Assembly (NCBI GenBank): GCA_014773175.1
Contig: VXCM01001344.1
Location: 120,001 to 184,000 of the forward strand
Direction of reading: 5' to 3'
Length of the DNA stretch: 64,000 nucleotides
DNA from: Lucifuga dentata
Lineage: Eukaryota > Chordata > Actinopteri > Ophidiiformes > Bythitidae
How positions within the stretch are numbered: the first letter of the stretch is position 1; the number at the start of each line of letters is the position of its first letter. The notes under the pieces are model-generated. The model saw only the letters and a list, made by a program, of their open reading frames with translations. It was not told the DNA's origin and did no database searches. The position numbers and the translations under genes were made by a program. Below, piece after piece: positions 27,132 to 39,765 of this stretch.

Positions 27132-27304
27132 CGCAGATGCTAGTCAGAGTGGACACATACTAAAATTGTTTTTTTTTTTGCATGTTTTAGTTTGTCTGGA
27201 GAGAAAAAAAATTGCATTGTGTAAAAATATCTAAAGTCCAACTGCTGAGAGACCTGGTGAATCAGCGGCTAACTGCAGCTTGTGAAGAGATACTTAGGAA
27301 ACAA

Positions 27305-28300
27305 TAGGTGCGTCCCAAATTATTTTGCCCCTCTTCTCCTTTCCTCCCCTCCATTCCTACCCGGAGGGGGAGGGGGAGGGGACACGAGCAATGTAAGAAT
27401 TGAGATAAGATTTCTTTACCACTAATATAACCAATATAATCCCAATATGATACCACTATAACCTGTAAAGGACCATACCGGCCATTTTGCATGTTTGAGC
27501 CTAATATATTCAATTTTCATACACGTAACATTNGGACCATACCGGCCATTTTGCATGTTTGAGCCTAATATATTCAATTTTCATACACGTAACATTACTA
27601 GCAATCATTTCCCAAACATACTACTGGAACGATGAATTAAAAAATGTTTTTCCTGCCTTTCAGACCGCCTTTGGGTTCAGTTCATTCTGGTACACAATTA
27701 AAATCAACTTGTTGATACTTGAAACATTCTTGGGATAGGTAATCCATCAGATATGATGTCACTATGCAGCAACATGCAGGCTGTTTTTTTATGCTTTGGC
27801 AGGTTGTCTCAAAATGTTTCTATTTCTGCTTATATTTTCTCTATCTTGAGTGTATGATTATATGTGTTTCTGAGAGGGAATTTGTGATATTCTATGGGCG
27901 TAATTACATATTTACAATAACTAAAAGAGTTTTACTGGGGGAATAACAGCCTTAATACAGTTTTGAAACATAAAAAAATGATTGTTAGATACAGTGTTTT
28001 TAAATTAAAAACTGTATAGGCAATTCTCCATCTCTCTTCTCCTTTGGTTCAATTAATTTTGTCTCTCCTCTAAACCTATTTGCCTTCATCAAGTGAAGGG
28101 AGGACGCAAGGAGGTAGAAGGAGCATATACATGAGCAACTCATTCATGTTTCTGTCTGGCTGCTGTGCGGTCTCTCACACACTCACAAAATGCAGTGTTT
28201 GTGCAGAGGTCTCAGCCGTTGCCAGACAGTCATGTGGAACAGATCGGAGCATGTTTGGCAACTATCTTCTTGTGAAAGTGTGACAGATGTCCGCCCAAAA
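27305..28300. mobile_element. insertions in pseudogene A intron, including TTAA MITE
   Basis: GGTGCGTCCCAAATTATTTT directly follows the truncated exon 1 and looks like the end of a DNA transposon; GGAGGACGCAAGG near 28095 may be its partner. A MITE left half lies at 27466-27748, with the N at 27533 inside a repeated 60-odd bp. No gene is supported. Confidence 0.45.
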
Positions 28301-28559
28301 AGTCTTTAGATTTGTTGCCAGGCTCACCAGGTCATTTAAGGGTTCTTAAAAGTTGCCAGATCTAGTGACAAAAAAATCCCAGAAGTTGGTAACACTGATC
28401 ACTGTGTGACTTGGAAATCATTATGGACGTTCTAAAGCTCTGACTTCTGTTCTCAAGAGGGAGGAGGCTTCCTGGAGGAGATATGAGCGAGGAAACATAA
28501 AGGTTACAGTATGCTTTATCTGACAAAAATAAAAGTAAAAAAATAAATAAATAAATAAA

Positions 28560-28765
28560 CATCATGTTCACCAAGATGGCTATGGTTATCTCAAGCATGT
28601 TTCAAGCCTCANAAATAAATAAATAAACATCATGTTCACCAAGATGGCTATGGTTATCTCAAGCATGTTTCAAGCCTCAACAAGTTGGTCTTAATAGCGT
28701 CCTGGAATAAACTGAAGTCAGTGGCCCAAACATGCAAAACCATCTGTATCATCCTTTAACAAGTG
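28560..28765. mobile_element. TTAA MITE, right-end fragment
   Basis: TCAAGCATGTTTCAAGCCTC, then CAACAAGTTGG, ending CCCAAACATGC and ATCCTTTAAC. The stretch before it is repeated around the N at 28612. Confidence 0.6.
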
Positions 28766-30005
28766 AGTTAGCCTGGGATAAACCCATGTTTGCCATCAGT
28801 CTGAATGGGTCAATACATCTGATCTGGCTTCATGGACCATGTTCGTGACCTGGTTTAACACGGATCTGACACGGCTCGTCTTCAAAAACATGAACATGAA
28901 GAAAGCAAGAACTTTTAAAACCAATTAAAACAATCCTGTGAACACGGTTACTGTAGGTATAAATGTGATTTGTGTCTTCAATTCTGTTGATAGCCCCTCC
29001 CCTAAAGTGAAGGTGTGTTGTTATCCCTGAAAACACACACACATACACACACCACCCTGACTCCTCTCTACGATGCTCCACCTTCCATTGTGGGCATTCT
29101 GAAAAAGTATAGTCGCTTTTGAAAATGGTCTCTGAGGTTGGATGAAGCATACTGTGGTCTTGGCGGTTTCCTAATGTAATCATCAAATGAAAGTGTATTG
29201 GAAATGGTTGTGTATTTTTTCCTTGAGTGCACAAACTATAAACTTTACCAAACCAACACTTTGAGCCCATAAACACGATATCACGCCAAATCAAAACAGC
29301 CCTCAACCGTTAAAACCTCAGAAGCATGGGTGAAATAAACTTTTATTTTTTTTCAGTATGTTTTTCTATATTTCTGTATTTGTGCAGACATCCAGCAGCT
29401 GTTTGTGCAGCAGGAGAGGAGCTCCAGTCTGGACCAGGAGGAGCCAGAGTCCCCCACACATTAAAGAGGAGCAGGAGGAGCTCTGGTCCAGTGAGGAAGG
29501 AGACCAGCTTCAAGACATGGAGGAGGCTGATGTCACCAAGTTACCATTCACTATTGTCCCTGTGAAGAGTGAGGAAGATGAAGAGAAAGTTAGGTCCTCT
29601 TCAGTAAGCAGTTTCATGAAGCTGTTCAGTCCGCTTCGCGAAAGCCAAAGTGAGGAGAAAAGAGAAGCAGAGCCTCCAGCAAGCAGCTCAACTGACCAGA
29701 CTGAAACAGGACCTCGTGTAGAGGACTGTGGAGGACCAGAACCAACCAGGAACCAAGATCCAGGCGGTTATTTGCAACAAGCAAGTGATGACGAGACTTC
29801 AGAATGTTCTGAGCCTGAGAGTGATGAAGGTGAGGATGATTTGAAAGAGACCAGAGAAGTTCTGTCAGAATTAATCTTTCAGAAACATAACGAAGTCTCT
29901 GACAGTGATATGTGATGTAATACAGTAAGAATAGCTGATCTGAGTGCGGTGCAACATTTAAATGCAAGGGAAGTCTGACAAAACACACAAAAACTCACAC
30001 GAGAA

Positions 30006-33000
30006 TTTTTTATTTTTTTTTTTTACTACAAAGTACTTCATTTTCACATACTTTTGTTGACACAAGACACAGAGTTCCTGTTTTTTCACATATACAAAAA
30101 GAATACAAAATTACATTTAAAAAAAAAGGGGGAGACGTGAAAGAACTGCAAAAACTCTCAAGGGGCTTATACAAGGCAGTTCTCTAGAACATACGTCACC
30201 ATTTAATTCATAAGACAATTTGAAAAAGAAAATCAGAAAAAAAATAAAAATAAAGCAAAACAACAAAAGAATATTTGAAATCTGTTGGAGGAACTCCGGC
30301 AAAATATGAGACTCTGAAGGCAACATATATATATATACATTTAGAGTAAAAGTCCGTATGGATAACGCTGCTGAGAACAAAACAATCCTTTCCACAGCTT
30401 TCTTGAGCTGAAGAGGAGCCAAATTAATGAGATTAGAGGGCAGGACATTCCATAAAATTGAATCTCTGTATATGTAATCAAATTGTAGCTGAGCTGTTCG
30501 ACAAACAGGAGGCTTGAGTTTACATTGAGTATGAGTAGAATAATTATGAAATTGGTAATTAAAAGAATAGAGTTCTTGAAAAGATGGGATTCTGTTTAAG
30601 GACCCGTAGACAAATTAACAGATCTGAAGGTGATTCATTTGGTAAACAGTGAAGATGCCAGACTGATGAAACAGAATTTGAGAAGGATGATTTCTATTTA
30701 CACAATTTATGATATGCATTGCTCATTTTTGAGGACGAAATATAGAGCTCAGTTTTGTTGGATATGTACTTGCCCAAACCATATTGCAATGATAAATGTG
30801 TGGATACATAATAGCATAGTATAAAAGACTGGCAACCTCAGTGTTTAACAGGGGTTGAATTCTTCCCAGTATTCCAACACTTTTAGCCATTTTAGATGCA
30901 ACTGAACTTATTTGCTTTTTCCAGGATAAAGATTCATCAAAGATGTACACCCAAAAATCTTATATTCTGTGTTTTATCAATGACAGAATTGTTAATTTCA
31001 ATATTTAAGGAAGGCTTATACTTCTCAGACCTATTACCAAAGCAAACAAAACATGTTTTTTTCTGATATTAAGGGATAATTTGTTACAATTGAGCCAGTC
31101 ACTTACCTTAATAAGTTAATATATTAACTATTAAAATTCGATATTTATGTGAATAAAACACAGTTGTATCATCAGCAAATAAAACCTTGGACAACTTACT
31201 AGAGGCATTATAAAAATCATTAATATAAATCAAAAATAATAATGGCCCTAGAACAGAGCCTTGAGGTACACAACATGTAACCAGACAAAAGGAAGAATTT
31301 GACCCATTATAAGACACAAATTGTTTCTCATCAATAAGGTAACTAGAGAACCAATTTAAAGCAGTGTTTTGGACTCCAAGATGATGATGAAAGCTTCTGA
31401 AGAATGGAATGGCTAACTGTGTCAAATGCCTTAGATTAATCTAGAAATATTTTGATAGTGCATTCCTTCCTGTCTTGAGCTTTGCAGATCTCATTTACTG
31501 GTACGTTTACTATTACTATTTAATAAGAAAACCATAGAGGTATAGTTTTTTTCTGCTCCCATATTGATGTAAATAGAAAATATTATGTTGATCCAGATGA
31601 TCAATCAATCGTTTTTTTCAATACCTTAGATAATGCAGGAAGAACTGAGATGGGTCTATACTGATTAAAAATAAATGGGTCACCATCTTTGTACACTGGA
31701 ATAATTTTTGCTATTTTCAGTTCATAAGGAACAATACCTTTAGCCAAAGAAAGGTTGAATATGTGGGTTAGAGGCTCAAGTATTACATCCAGGACTGGTT
31801 TGTAAAGATTACTGGGAATGTTATCAAACCCAGGAGATGCGTTTTTTAGGTTACTTAAGAGTTTATGAACCTCAGCTTCTGTTACTTGAGAGAATAGAAG
31901 ATTCTCTGTTACTGAATAATTCATAAACTTTGTAGGATTACTGTTACTTGAAGAATCTTAGAAGCTAAAATGTTGCCTACTTCAGAAAAATACTGATTGA
32001 ATGTAAGAGCAATTTGTTGAGGATCACTTATATCTCCATCAACAGTGTTAAATTTTGATGGAAGCTTAGTAGACATTTTGCGTTTATTGATAATGGAATT
32101 AATAGTTAACCATAATCACCGCATATTGTTTTTTATAAAGTAGTGCTTTTTTGATCCTTTAATAATATGATGTAATTTATCCCTAAATGTAACTATAAAG
32201 GCAGGAATCTAACTGTGGCACCAATATCTCTAGAACCCAACACTGTATGAAGCTGATATTCAGCAGGTTTATTGCTCAGGACCCAAAGACGTGCAGCGTC
32301 AGTGTGAAGTTGAGCAGTTCTTGAGTTGAGCTGTGCTGGTAAAAAGTAGTCCACACAGCAGGATACGCTCCGGCCACGGCAGCACATGCTCTGGTCTGGT
32401 GTCACGGTCTCAACCTGACCCCGTTCAGCAAACAAAGCTAGCTTAAGAGAATGTGTAGAACAAAATCACGGCAGGCTGTGGCGCACACCATAAAGTCCAG
32501 CCCGTTCCGAACAGGCGTGTTTTGAATGGGCACTGCACTAGTTTTTTTAACTGAGAAAAATTAAATAGAGTAGAATTCAGAAGCTTTTTTTTTGTTTTTA
32601 ATAGTCTGTGCTTAGTTTTTATACATGTCAAAATAGCAGGAGTTATCCAGGGAATGATCTGTTGTGTATTTTGGAAGAAACAAGACTGAGAGGAAAAGCT
32701 GCATTAAAACATTGAGAAATAGAATTAAAGAAAGAAGTAAAGGCCATTTGTGGATCGTCAGAATGAAGGATGTCTGTCCATTTTTCTTACTAAACATTTG
32801 TCTGAAATTTGTTGTATTTGATATACAAAAAGTTCTTTTAAATTTAGGAGCTGAAATTGGTGATGATTGATAAGATTTTGAACCTTTAATTGTGATTAAT
32901 AAGAACATCGGGCAGTGATCAGAAATGTTCATACCCAGGACTCCAGCCTTCAGTGTTCTGACCATTACATTAGTAAAAAAAATCATCAAAGTAGCTGAAT

Positions 33001-33290
33001 TTACAGTCACTCTGGTAGGAACTTCAATCAAGCAAAGAAAAGAATAAGAATGGAGTGCATCAATAAAGTCTGCTATTTGAGAATTATGCTTGTAATTATA
33101 AATATTGATAATTAAAAATTAAAATCACCCAATAAATAGCAGGATTTTTTTTTCTTCAGCTACAAGTTCAGGAATATCATATTAGAAGTGGACAGTCTAC
33201 ATACAGTATACGTTCAATAATGATACTTATTTCAACAAAACCAGACTCAGCAGAAGGAAATAAAAAGCTTCTAAATCATGTCTTACTATA
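30006..33290 (-). mobile_element. non-LTR retrotransposon (CR1/L2/jockey-type), decayed
   Basis: On the minus strand, from high to low coordinate: an endonuclease remnant with GDFN near 33140 and SDHCP near 32910; reverse transcriptase with YRPISVLPALSK near 31640, PQGSVLGPLLFLIYINDF and FADD near 31180; and a tail IDE/FDESLSWKKQI near 30920. The order is that of a LINE. A poly-A tail at the low end (30006-30030, seen as T's) marks the 3' end, inserted in the first finger of pseudogene A. Frameshifts and stops break it, and an unrelated GC-richer insert interrupts it at 32195-32540. Confidence 0.85.
32195..32540 (-). mobile_element. possible solo LTR nested in the LINE
   Basis: This GC-richer segment has no RT or endonuclease similarity and splits the LINE. 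On the minus strand it contains GAGCAATAAACCTGCTG, like an LTR poly-A signal, and ends near GATATTGGTGCCACAG. Ends and target duplication are not proven. Confidence 0.4.
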
Positions 33291-33399
33291 TATTTTAAGT
33301 GTGATTTGTTATTAACTCCTGTTGTTAATCACACCCCCCGCTCTATTAAAGTGAAAGTGTTTATGTCCATTTATAGGATTAATTTTGTTGAGTTTACAA

Positions 33400-33406
33400 A
33401 AACAGA

Positions 33407-33463
<57 letters not shown>

Positions 33464-33485
33464 ACACACACACACACACACCAAC
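33400..33485. repeat. (CA)n microsatellite
   Basis: A long CA run with one TA step. A shorter CA run occurs at the same relative place upstream of pseudogene A exon 2 (29033-29050), showing that the two intron regions are duplicates. Confidence 0.95.
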
Positions 33486-33871
33486 CACACTCCCCTCTAT
33501 AACAAGGATTTTTCATCCCATCCTTCAGTGTGAGCATTCTGAAATGGTATAAACAGTCACTTCTCCCACCAAGTCAGATGGCCCAGGTCAGATGAAGCCT
33601 TAGCATATCCTAATCTAAAATAGTCTAATCTAATCTAAAATAAAATAATCTAATATAAAACAATCTAATCTTCTTTTAAAATAAAATTGTATTGGAAGTG
33701 GTTATGTCATTTTTTGCCTTTAGTGTGCAAAATACACCATACAGAACCAAGTCCATAACCACAATACAACCAAAATCATCCCAGTCCTTAACCATTAAAA
33801 CCTCTTTAATTTGGGTGAACATAAACTCATATTTTTCCAATATGTTTTTCTATATTTCTGTATTCCTAAAG

Positions 33872-35451
33872 AGATCCAGGAGCTGTATGTGCAGCAGGAG
33901 TGGAGCCCAAGTCTGGACCAGGAGGATCCAGACTCCCCCCACATTAAAGAAGAAGAGGAGGAAATCTGGACCAGCCAGGAAGGAGAAGAGCATCAAGACA
34001 TGGAGGAGGGTGATGTCACCAATTTCCCGTTCACCATTGTTGTTGTGAAGAGTGAAAATGATGAAGAGAGTAGTGAGGAGAACAGAGACGCAGAGCCACG
34101 AGCAACCAGCTCAACCGAGCCGACTAAAACAGGAGCTCATGTAGCTGACTGTAGAGGAAAAAAACGGGGGAGGAACTTAGATCCAGGTATTTTATCACCA
34201 GTTAGTGAGGACGAGGCTTCAGAATCTTCTGAACCTGAGAATGAAGACAGTGAGGATGACTGGAAAGAGACCGGAGAGGTTCAGTCAGGTTTAATCACTC
34301 TGAAACACAATGAGAGTGACATGGGGTGCAATACTGGTGAGAAATCTTCCAGCACAAAATTTAAGTTCAAGGGAGGTCTAAAGATACGTATGACAACCAA
34401 GAAAAGAAAGAGACCAATCAGCTGTGTAATTTGTTGTGAAAATTTCACCACGGAGACGTTCCTAAGTCATCACATGAGATGCCATTCAGAGGAAAAACCT
34501 TTCAGCTGCTCCGTTCCTAAGAAAAGTTTGACAACTAAAACCGAGACGGTGACACCCATGAGAAAAAATCCTGCAAAAAATACACCGTTTATTTGCTCCG
34601 TTTGTGGTAAAAGTTTTAATAAAAACAGCATTCTGAAGATACACACGATAATCCACACAGGCGAGCGACCGTTCAGCTGCTCAATTTGTAGTAAAAGCTT
34701 TAACGCAAAGGGATCTCTGAGGAAGCACATGCGAGTCCACACGGGAGAGATCAGTTGCTCGGTTTGTGGGAAAAGATTTATTAATAATGGAGATCTGAGG
34801 GCGCACATGAGAACGCACACGGGAGAAAAACCATTCAGCTGCTCAGTTTGTGGTAGAAGCTTCACTGTGAAAGGAGCTCTGACGTCACATATGAGAACCC
34901 ACACGGGAGAGAGGCCATTCAATTGCTCAGTTTGCGGTAAAAACTTCACTATAACCGGAGCTTTGAAGATACACATGAGGACTCACACAGGAGAGAAACC
35001 TTTCATGTGCTCAGTCTGCGGCAAAAACTTTACTGTAAGTTGTGCGCTGAAGTCACACATGAGAACCCACACGGGAGAGAGACCGTTTAGCTGCTCGTTT
35101 TGTGGCAAAAACTTCTCCGCAAGTTCAGGTCTGATGTATCATATGAGAACCCACACGGGAGAAAAGCCATTTAGCTGCTCGATTTGCGGTAAAAGCTTCA
35201 CGGTAAGCGCGGGGCTGAATTATCATATGAAAACCCACACGGGAGAAAAACCGTTCAGTTGCTCGATTTGCGGCAAAAACTTCCACGTCCGCGGCGCTCT
35301 GAATGTACACATGAAAAACCACAGAAGTGAGACACTTTTTAGCTGCTCGGTATGTGGCAAAGACTTCCCTGTGAGTGGAGCTCTGAAGAAACACATGCAA
35401 ATCCACGCCGCAGAGTCGCACATCCGTCCACCTCAAGGAGAAACCATTTAG
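33872..35451 (+). CDS. C2H2 zinc-finger protein B, finger exon
   Basis: A probable nuclear sequence-specific DNA-binding protein. The exon starts after CCTAAAG (33871), in the same phase as its paralogues, with EIQELYVQQEWSPSLDQED, followed by an acidic linker of about 180 residues. The array follows: one finger near 34430, one degenerate finger (CSVPKKSLTT, second Cys and both His lost), then ten fingers with CxxC...HxxxH and TGEKPF linkers, ending GETI-stop. The frame is open throughout. An ATG at 33811 is in frame but its extension resembles nothing in the family. No intact first exon lies upstream in the window; the only candidate is the ruined one at 27227. The last ten fingers mostly have V/I/A/G/S at base-contacting positions. 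It may be a gene, an orphaned exon or a young pseudogene. Confidence 0.8.
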
Positions 35452-36044
35452 CTCCAGGGTTCGAGGTCAAAGACGTAACCAGCAGTCGCGGCTTAAAAAA
35501 ACGAAAGTTTTGTTGAGAGCAGCAGTAGAAAGAAAAGCTGAAAACCTGCTGACGGACAATTTTGCATCTTCCTTAAAGGTACATAAGATCCTTTAAAGTC
35601 ATTTAAGGGAGGATAAACAAGTTAAATGAGAGCCACACGGAGAAAATATTCAACTATTAACTCAAAAGCATGCATTATATCATTATATTTGTAATTATAA
35701 CCAGAAATACTTCAGTGCAGGTCATGAGTTCACTGTTAAAGTTTGTATAATGTCATAACACAGTTAAAGCTGCTTAATTTCAGCCTCCTCAGCACAACAT
35801 GATGGCAGGTGGTCTCGAGATTTTGGAAACATCAATGAAATGATCAATCCAAACAGCAAAATGTAAGCGTTCAAAATACGAGAGTCTACACACACCGAGC
35901 TTTGAATCCCAAAGTCCAGTTTATGTTAGTTGTTGAGGAGAAAGCTGGAGGTGAATCTGAGTGAAGCTGGCCCCCGACTAACGCAAAACTCCAGGAAAAT
36001 AGTCTCAGTTGTTTGTGCTGTTAAAATGATAGCAGTTTGTGCTG

Positions 36045-36099
<55 letters not shown>

Positions 36100-36135
36100 N
36101 NNNNNNNNNNNNNNNNNNNNNNNNNNNNNNNNNNN
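36100..36135. other. assembly gap (36 N)
   Basis: A run of N follows a poly-T tract of about 55 bases. It is a true gap, unlike the single N's elsewhere. Confidence 0.95.
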
Positions 36136-36554
36136 AAGTGATACATCCACCTTAAAAATCCATGTTTCTCCTGCTAATAGTTACACAGCCTTATGAAGTC
36201 ACAGTCGATAAACTTTTTCCATAAATGCAGGTCTTCTTTTGGGACTATATTACCCGGTGGAGACGTACATTCACGCCACGCTTTTTAGTGTGCTTAAACG
36301 TTAAAATTACAAAACTTTGGAAGAAAAAACCTGAATACATGTCTTGTTCGCAACGTTGGATTACCTATCCCAAGAATGTTTCAGGTATCAACAAGTTGAT
36401 TTTAATAGCGTACCAGAATGAACTGAAACCAATGGAGGTCTGGAAGGTAGGAAAAAGAAAAAAATTAACTCACCGTTCCAGTAGCTTTGGGAAATGATGT
36501 CAGTAACATTACGTGTATGAAAACTGAATAATGCAAAATGGGTGGTATGGTCCT
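36136..36554. mobile_element. TTAA MITE, left part lost in gap
   Basis: Starts inside the family at AAGTGATACATCCACC and runs to GGTGGTATGGTCC with TTAA at 36555-36558. Confidence 0.75.
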
Positions 36555-37609
36555 TTAAAGAATATTTTGTTGCTCATTCTGAGGTCACTCAGCTCCTCAG
36601 CCTGCTCCAAATTGACCTAAAATGGTCTCGTTTGTTTGTGCAGTTAAAAGTTTCATTTGTATTGCTACAGTTTTTTAGATATTAAAAGTTTTATTTCAGA
36701 TGATGACGTCACCAGCCCCCCCCAACCTTCACCAAATGACCTAGTAAATATTCTTTAATATCTAAAAAAATGATAGCAGCAGAAATGAAAATTTTAACAG
36801 CACAAAAGCAGCACAAACGACAGACTATTTTTCTGGAGTTTTGCATTCGTTTGGGGGAGAACTTCACTCACGTCTCTGAAAGAGAAAAAAAGTCCTAAAA
36901 TGAGCGTCAGACAAATGACCAAATATCAACGTATACTATGGACTCTCGATCCTTAATACGTACTTGATGACACACAAACAGACCAACACTTTTATTATAG
37001 TGCTATTATTATTATTATTATTATTGTAGCCAAGGTACATTGACATTTATTGGGAATGGGGGAAAAATGTATACTTGTTACTGTACTAGATTGTCATACA
37101 TGTACGACTGGTGCTGTTCTGTGTATTTTATGTTACATTTCTTGCTCTGGATTATTTAGATCAGCCTGTAAATGCTTGGAATATGTTCAATCCAGTGTAA
37201 CTATTAGGGGAAACTACAATATGTCTTAATATTATTTCATATGTCTTAATTTGCCTTCTATGTATCATATATCTGAGATTGTCCATTTTTAAAGAACTTG
37301 TTCTGTTTTTCATGGATGTAAGAAGCTTCATAACTGCTTTTTTATGTCTTTTTCTGAACACTGAATTTATGCTGTAACAGGAGATGCTGAGGTGAATTGT
37401 TAACAGTGTTTATACTTTTCCGTTATTTTCTTCTTTAAAGAAATGTCCTATACAGGGCACACAATGACACTAAATAAAATGTCTTTTGTCTTTTTTCTCT
37501 GTTTTTGTAAGACCCATTAATGTAAATTGGACATAACTGTTCAGTTTCAGGTTCATTTTCCTTGCCTCGTGATCATATTTCTTGTGAAAAAGGCTACAAT
37601 AAAGGTTGA

Positions 37610-39390
37610 TGTTGTAGATCAAACTCGATCGCTATCTGTTTTCAATTTGCCTTCAATTGTTTTGTCCATTTCAATGCATGAAGATCCAACAAGCAACAGG
37701 TAGAGACTGAAACCAGAAACTTTCTGCACAAGTTTTTTCATGATATCTCTTTTTCATGCTTGGTTAAAAAAAAAAAAAACTCCAATTATTATGCTGCATC
37801 TCCCACCACTCACAGCTTCTATTGCAACTGTCCATTTAAGGAGAAGAAATCTGTCTTTGAAATTCCTCTCCCAAGGTTTCTTCCATTTTTTTCTTAGGTT
37901 TTTTTTTTTTTTTTTTAAGGAAGTTTTTCCTTATCTTCAGTGATCTGGATTGAGAACTGTAAATGTTTGGTCCTGTAAATTTCTCTGAGATATTATAGTA
38001 TCAGATGTTAGACAAGTTCCCTTGAAACTTGGCTTTTGGTGAAAATTAGTAAAAGCAATGAGCTTCATTTATGATGTGTAAATACACTGGAATGTCAATG
38101 AAAATAAAACAAATATACGTGTTTCTCAAGATCATTATTATTTGAAATTTTGCAGGTTTCTTCTTGAAAAGAATCATGCGATGCAGAGATTTCGGTTTTG
38201 ATGTTACACACTTTTCTCCTGATCTTTCTTAACACTTTAGCGTTACACAGTAGCTGTAGTGTTGAAGCACATTAGTCTTGTGTTTGTTGGTAATAAATGA
38301 ATAAAACAGTTTCTATTTGCTGCATAAAGAAAAGGAGGAACCCTAAAAATATTCTTGAGATGTGTGATTTAAACTTACAGAAGATATAAAATACTATTTA
38401 ACATGATTAAATTGAGAATGAAGTGGTCAATCAATTAACTTATTGTACCTGAAGAGGATACATGATTAGGATATGATGCCGTTCTCTTGTGCTTCATGGG
38501 AGGAGAGTGTCATTATCCATGTGATGTGTAGTTTTCTAGTGTATATTGTTTCTATATTGTACTGTGTGTGCATATATGCTGTGCTGCCTTCATTAAGAAT
38601 GTCAGATTTAAGTGGAATAGTGTTAGATTTTTTTATTCCTGTGTATGTTGCCCCCTACTGGGCATTTTCGGTATTATATGCATTAAAGTACATATTTGAA
38701 GTAGACATCGAAAGTTCAATTCATTTACAAGAATCGGCTCAGTCCGATCTTCCTACCAGAAAGACCGATTCATGAATCGATTCACTGATTCATCTGCCAG
38801 GGTGCAAATAATTGCAGTAGTCTAATTGTGTAAATATGTGTAAATAAATGTATATAGTTTACTATCATACATTTATGTAAGCTATGTAAGGTAATTACTT
38901 TTTCTTTTTGAAACTTATTCTTGTGTTGTTGTTAAGCGTGTTTGTGTAACAATGTGTCTGCATGTGGTGTTTTAATTTATAAAGAATGTCCAAAAACACT
39001 GATCATAAATGTGTATAACTTGGCAAAAATTTCCAGTAAATCAGCATTCCTTGTAGGCATGGTGACACACACACACACACACACACACANAAAAATTTCC
39101 AGTAAATCAGCATTCCTTGTAGGCATGGTGACACACACACACACACACACACACACTGTGGACTGTTCGGATTTAAAACATTTTATTTTCATCTTGGATT
39201 CAAATATGCGGATATAGTTCAGTTTTTGGCTGTCAGACACCGCGTTGTTATATCTTTGTTATATCTTTGGCATCCCATAAACATATTTTTAAAGGATACG
39301 ACTTTTTCCGGTTCACTGAAAGCTAGTAAGTCATTCGAACGACTTAGTTAACTCATTCGAACAACTTAATTATTTTTTTCTCCTTGAGAT
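37610..39390. other. intergenic, DNA-transposon-like ends
   Basis: 38640-38800 (GATTCATGAATCGATTC) and 39300-39370 (TCATTCGAACGACTTAG) resemble ends of fish DNA elements. A (CA)n at 39064-39089 is repeated around the N at 39090. No gene is seen. Confidence 0.45.
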
Positions 39391-39765
39391 CTCCCAAGCT
39401 CTGTACAAATATAATGCATCGTGCTGAATATATTTTACCTTGTTTTTCCTCTCATTCATGACTTAAGATGATCTTAAGATTTTTCAATATTTGTGGACGC
39501 TAAATTTTCCAAAATACCTTCAACATTTCTCTAAAAATGAAAAATTAACATCAGTCTGCAAGTTTAAAGCCTTATTATCTACTGCTGCTCTTGATATATA
39601 TCATTTTAAAACTGTGACTGCTGATTAAATCTTCAGCCTCAAAACTCCACACCTGAAGGTCTTCTTTTCAGTGTGGACTGATGTGACATTTTAGACTTCA
39701 TAATGGTCTCTGGCTTTTCATGTGTATCTTCAGATTTTCATTTTCTTTAGATTTTTACCACATAA

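Larger units (their letters stand above)
27227..30005 (+). pseudogene. C2H2 zinc-finger gene A, broken
   Basis: Exon 1 remains at 27227-27304 as SKVQLLRDLVNQRLTAACEE, but the start codon is ATA, the sequence after EEIL is deleted, and TAG follows at 27305. Exon 2 begins after TTTGTGCAG at 29388 with [21 protein letters not shown] one-base insertion near 29455 shifts the frame to an early stop. The downstream frame (HIKEEQEELW to SDSDM) resumes and then ends at TGA 29913-29915, where other members read GGA/GGG. After that only a frameshifted first finger is visible (ECGATFKCKGSL-TKHTKTHT, 29945-30000), then the LINE. With four independent lesions it cannot make a finger protein. Confidence 0.85.
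35452..37605 (+). other. 3' region of gene B with MITE and gap
   Basis: 35780-35910 and 37020-37180 are similar to consecutive parts of gene D's 3' region (52680-52800 and 52930-53100). The stretch between them, about 35950-37010, is an insertion holding a poly-T, 36 N's and a MITE. AATAAA at 37598-37603 is a candidate poly-A signal. Confidence 0.55.

Noticed and set aside
34470..34976. Long minus-strand open frames opposite zinc-finger arrays (also 39791-40804 plus, 51265-52107 minus)
   Set aside because: They are the complement of the repeated finger codons (FSPVW... patterns) and vanish outside the arrays.
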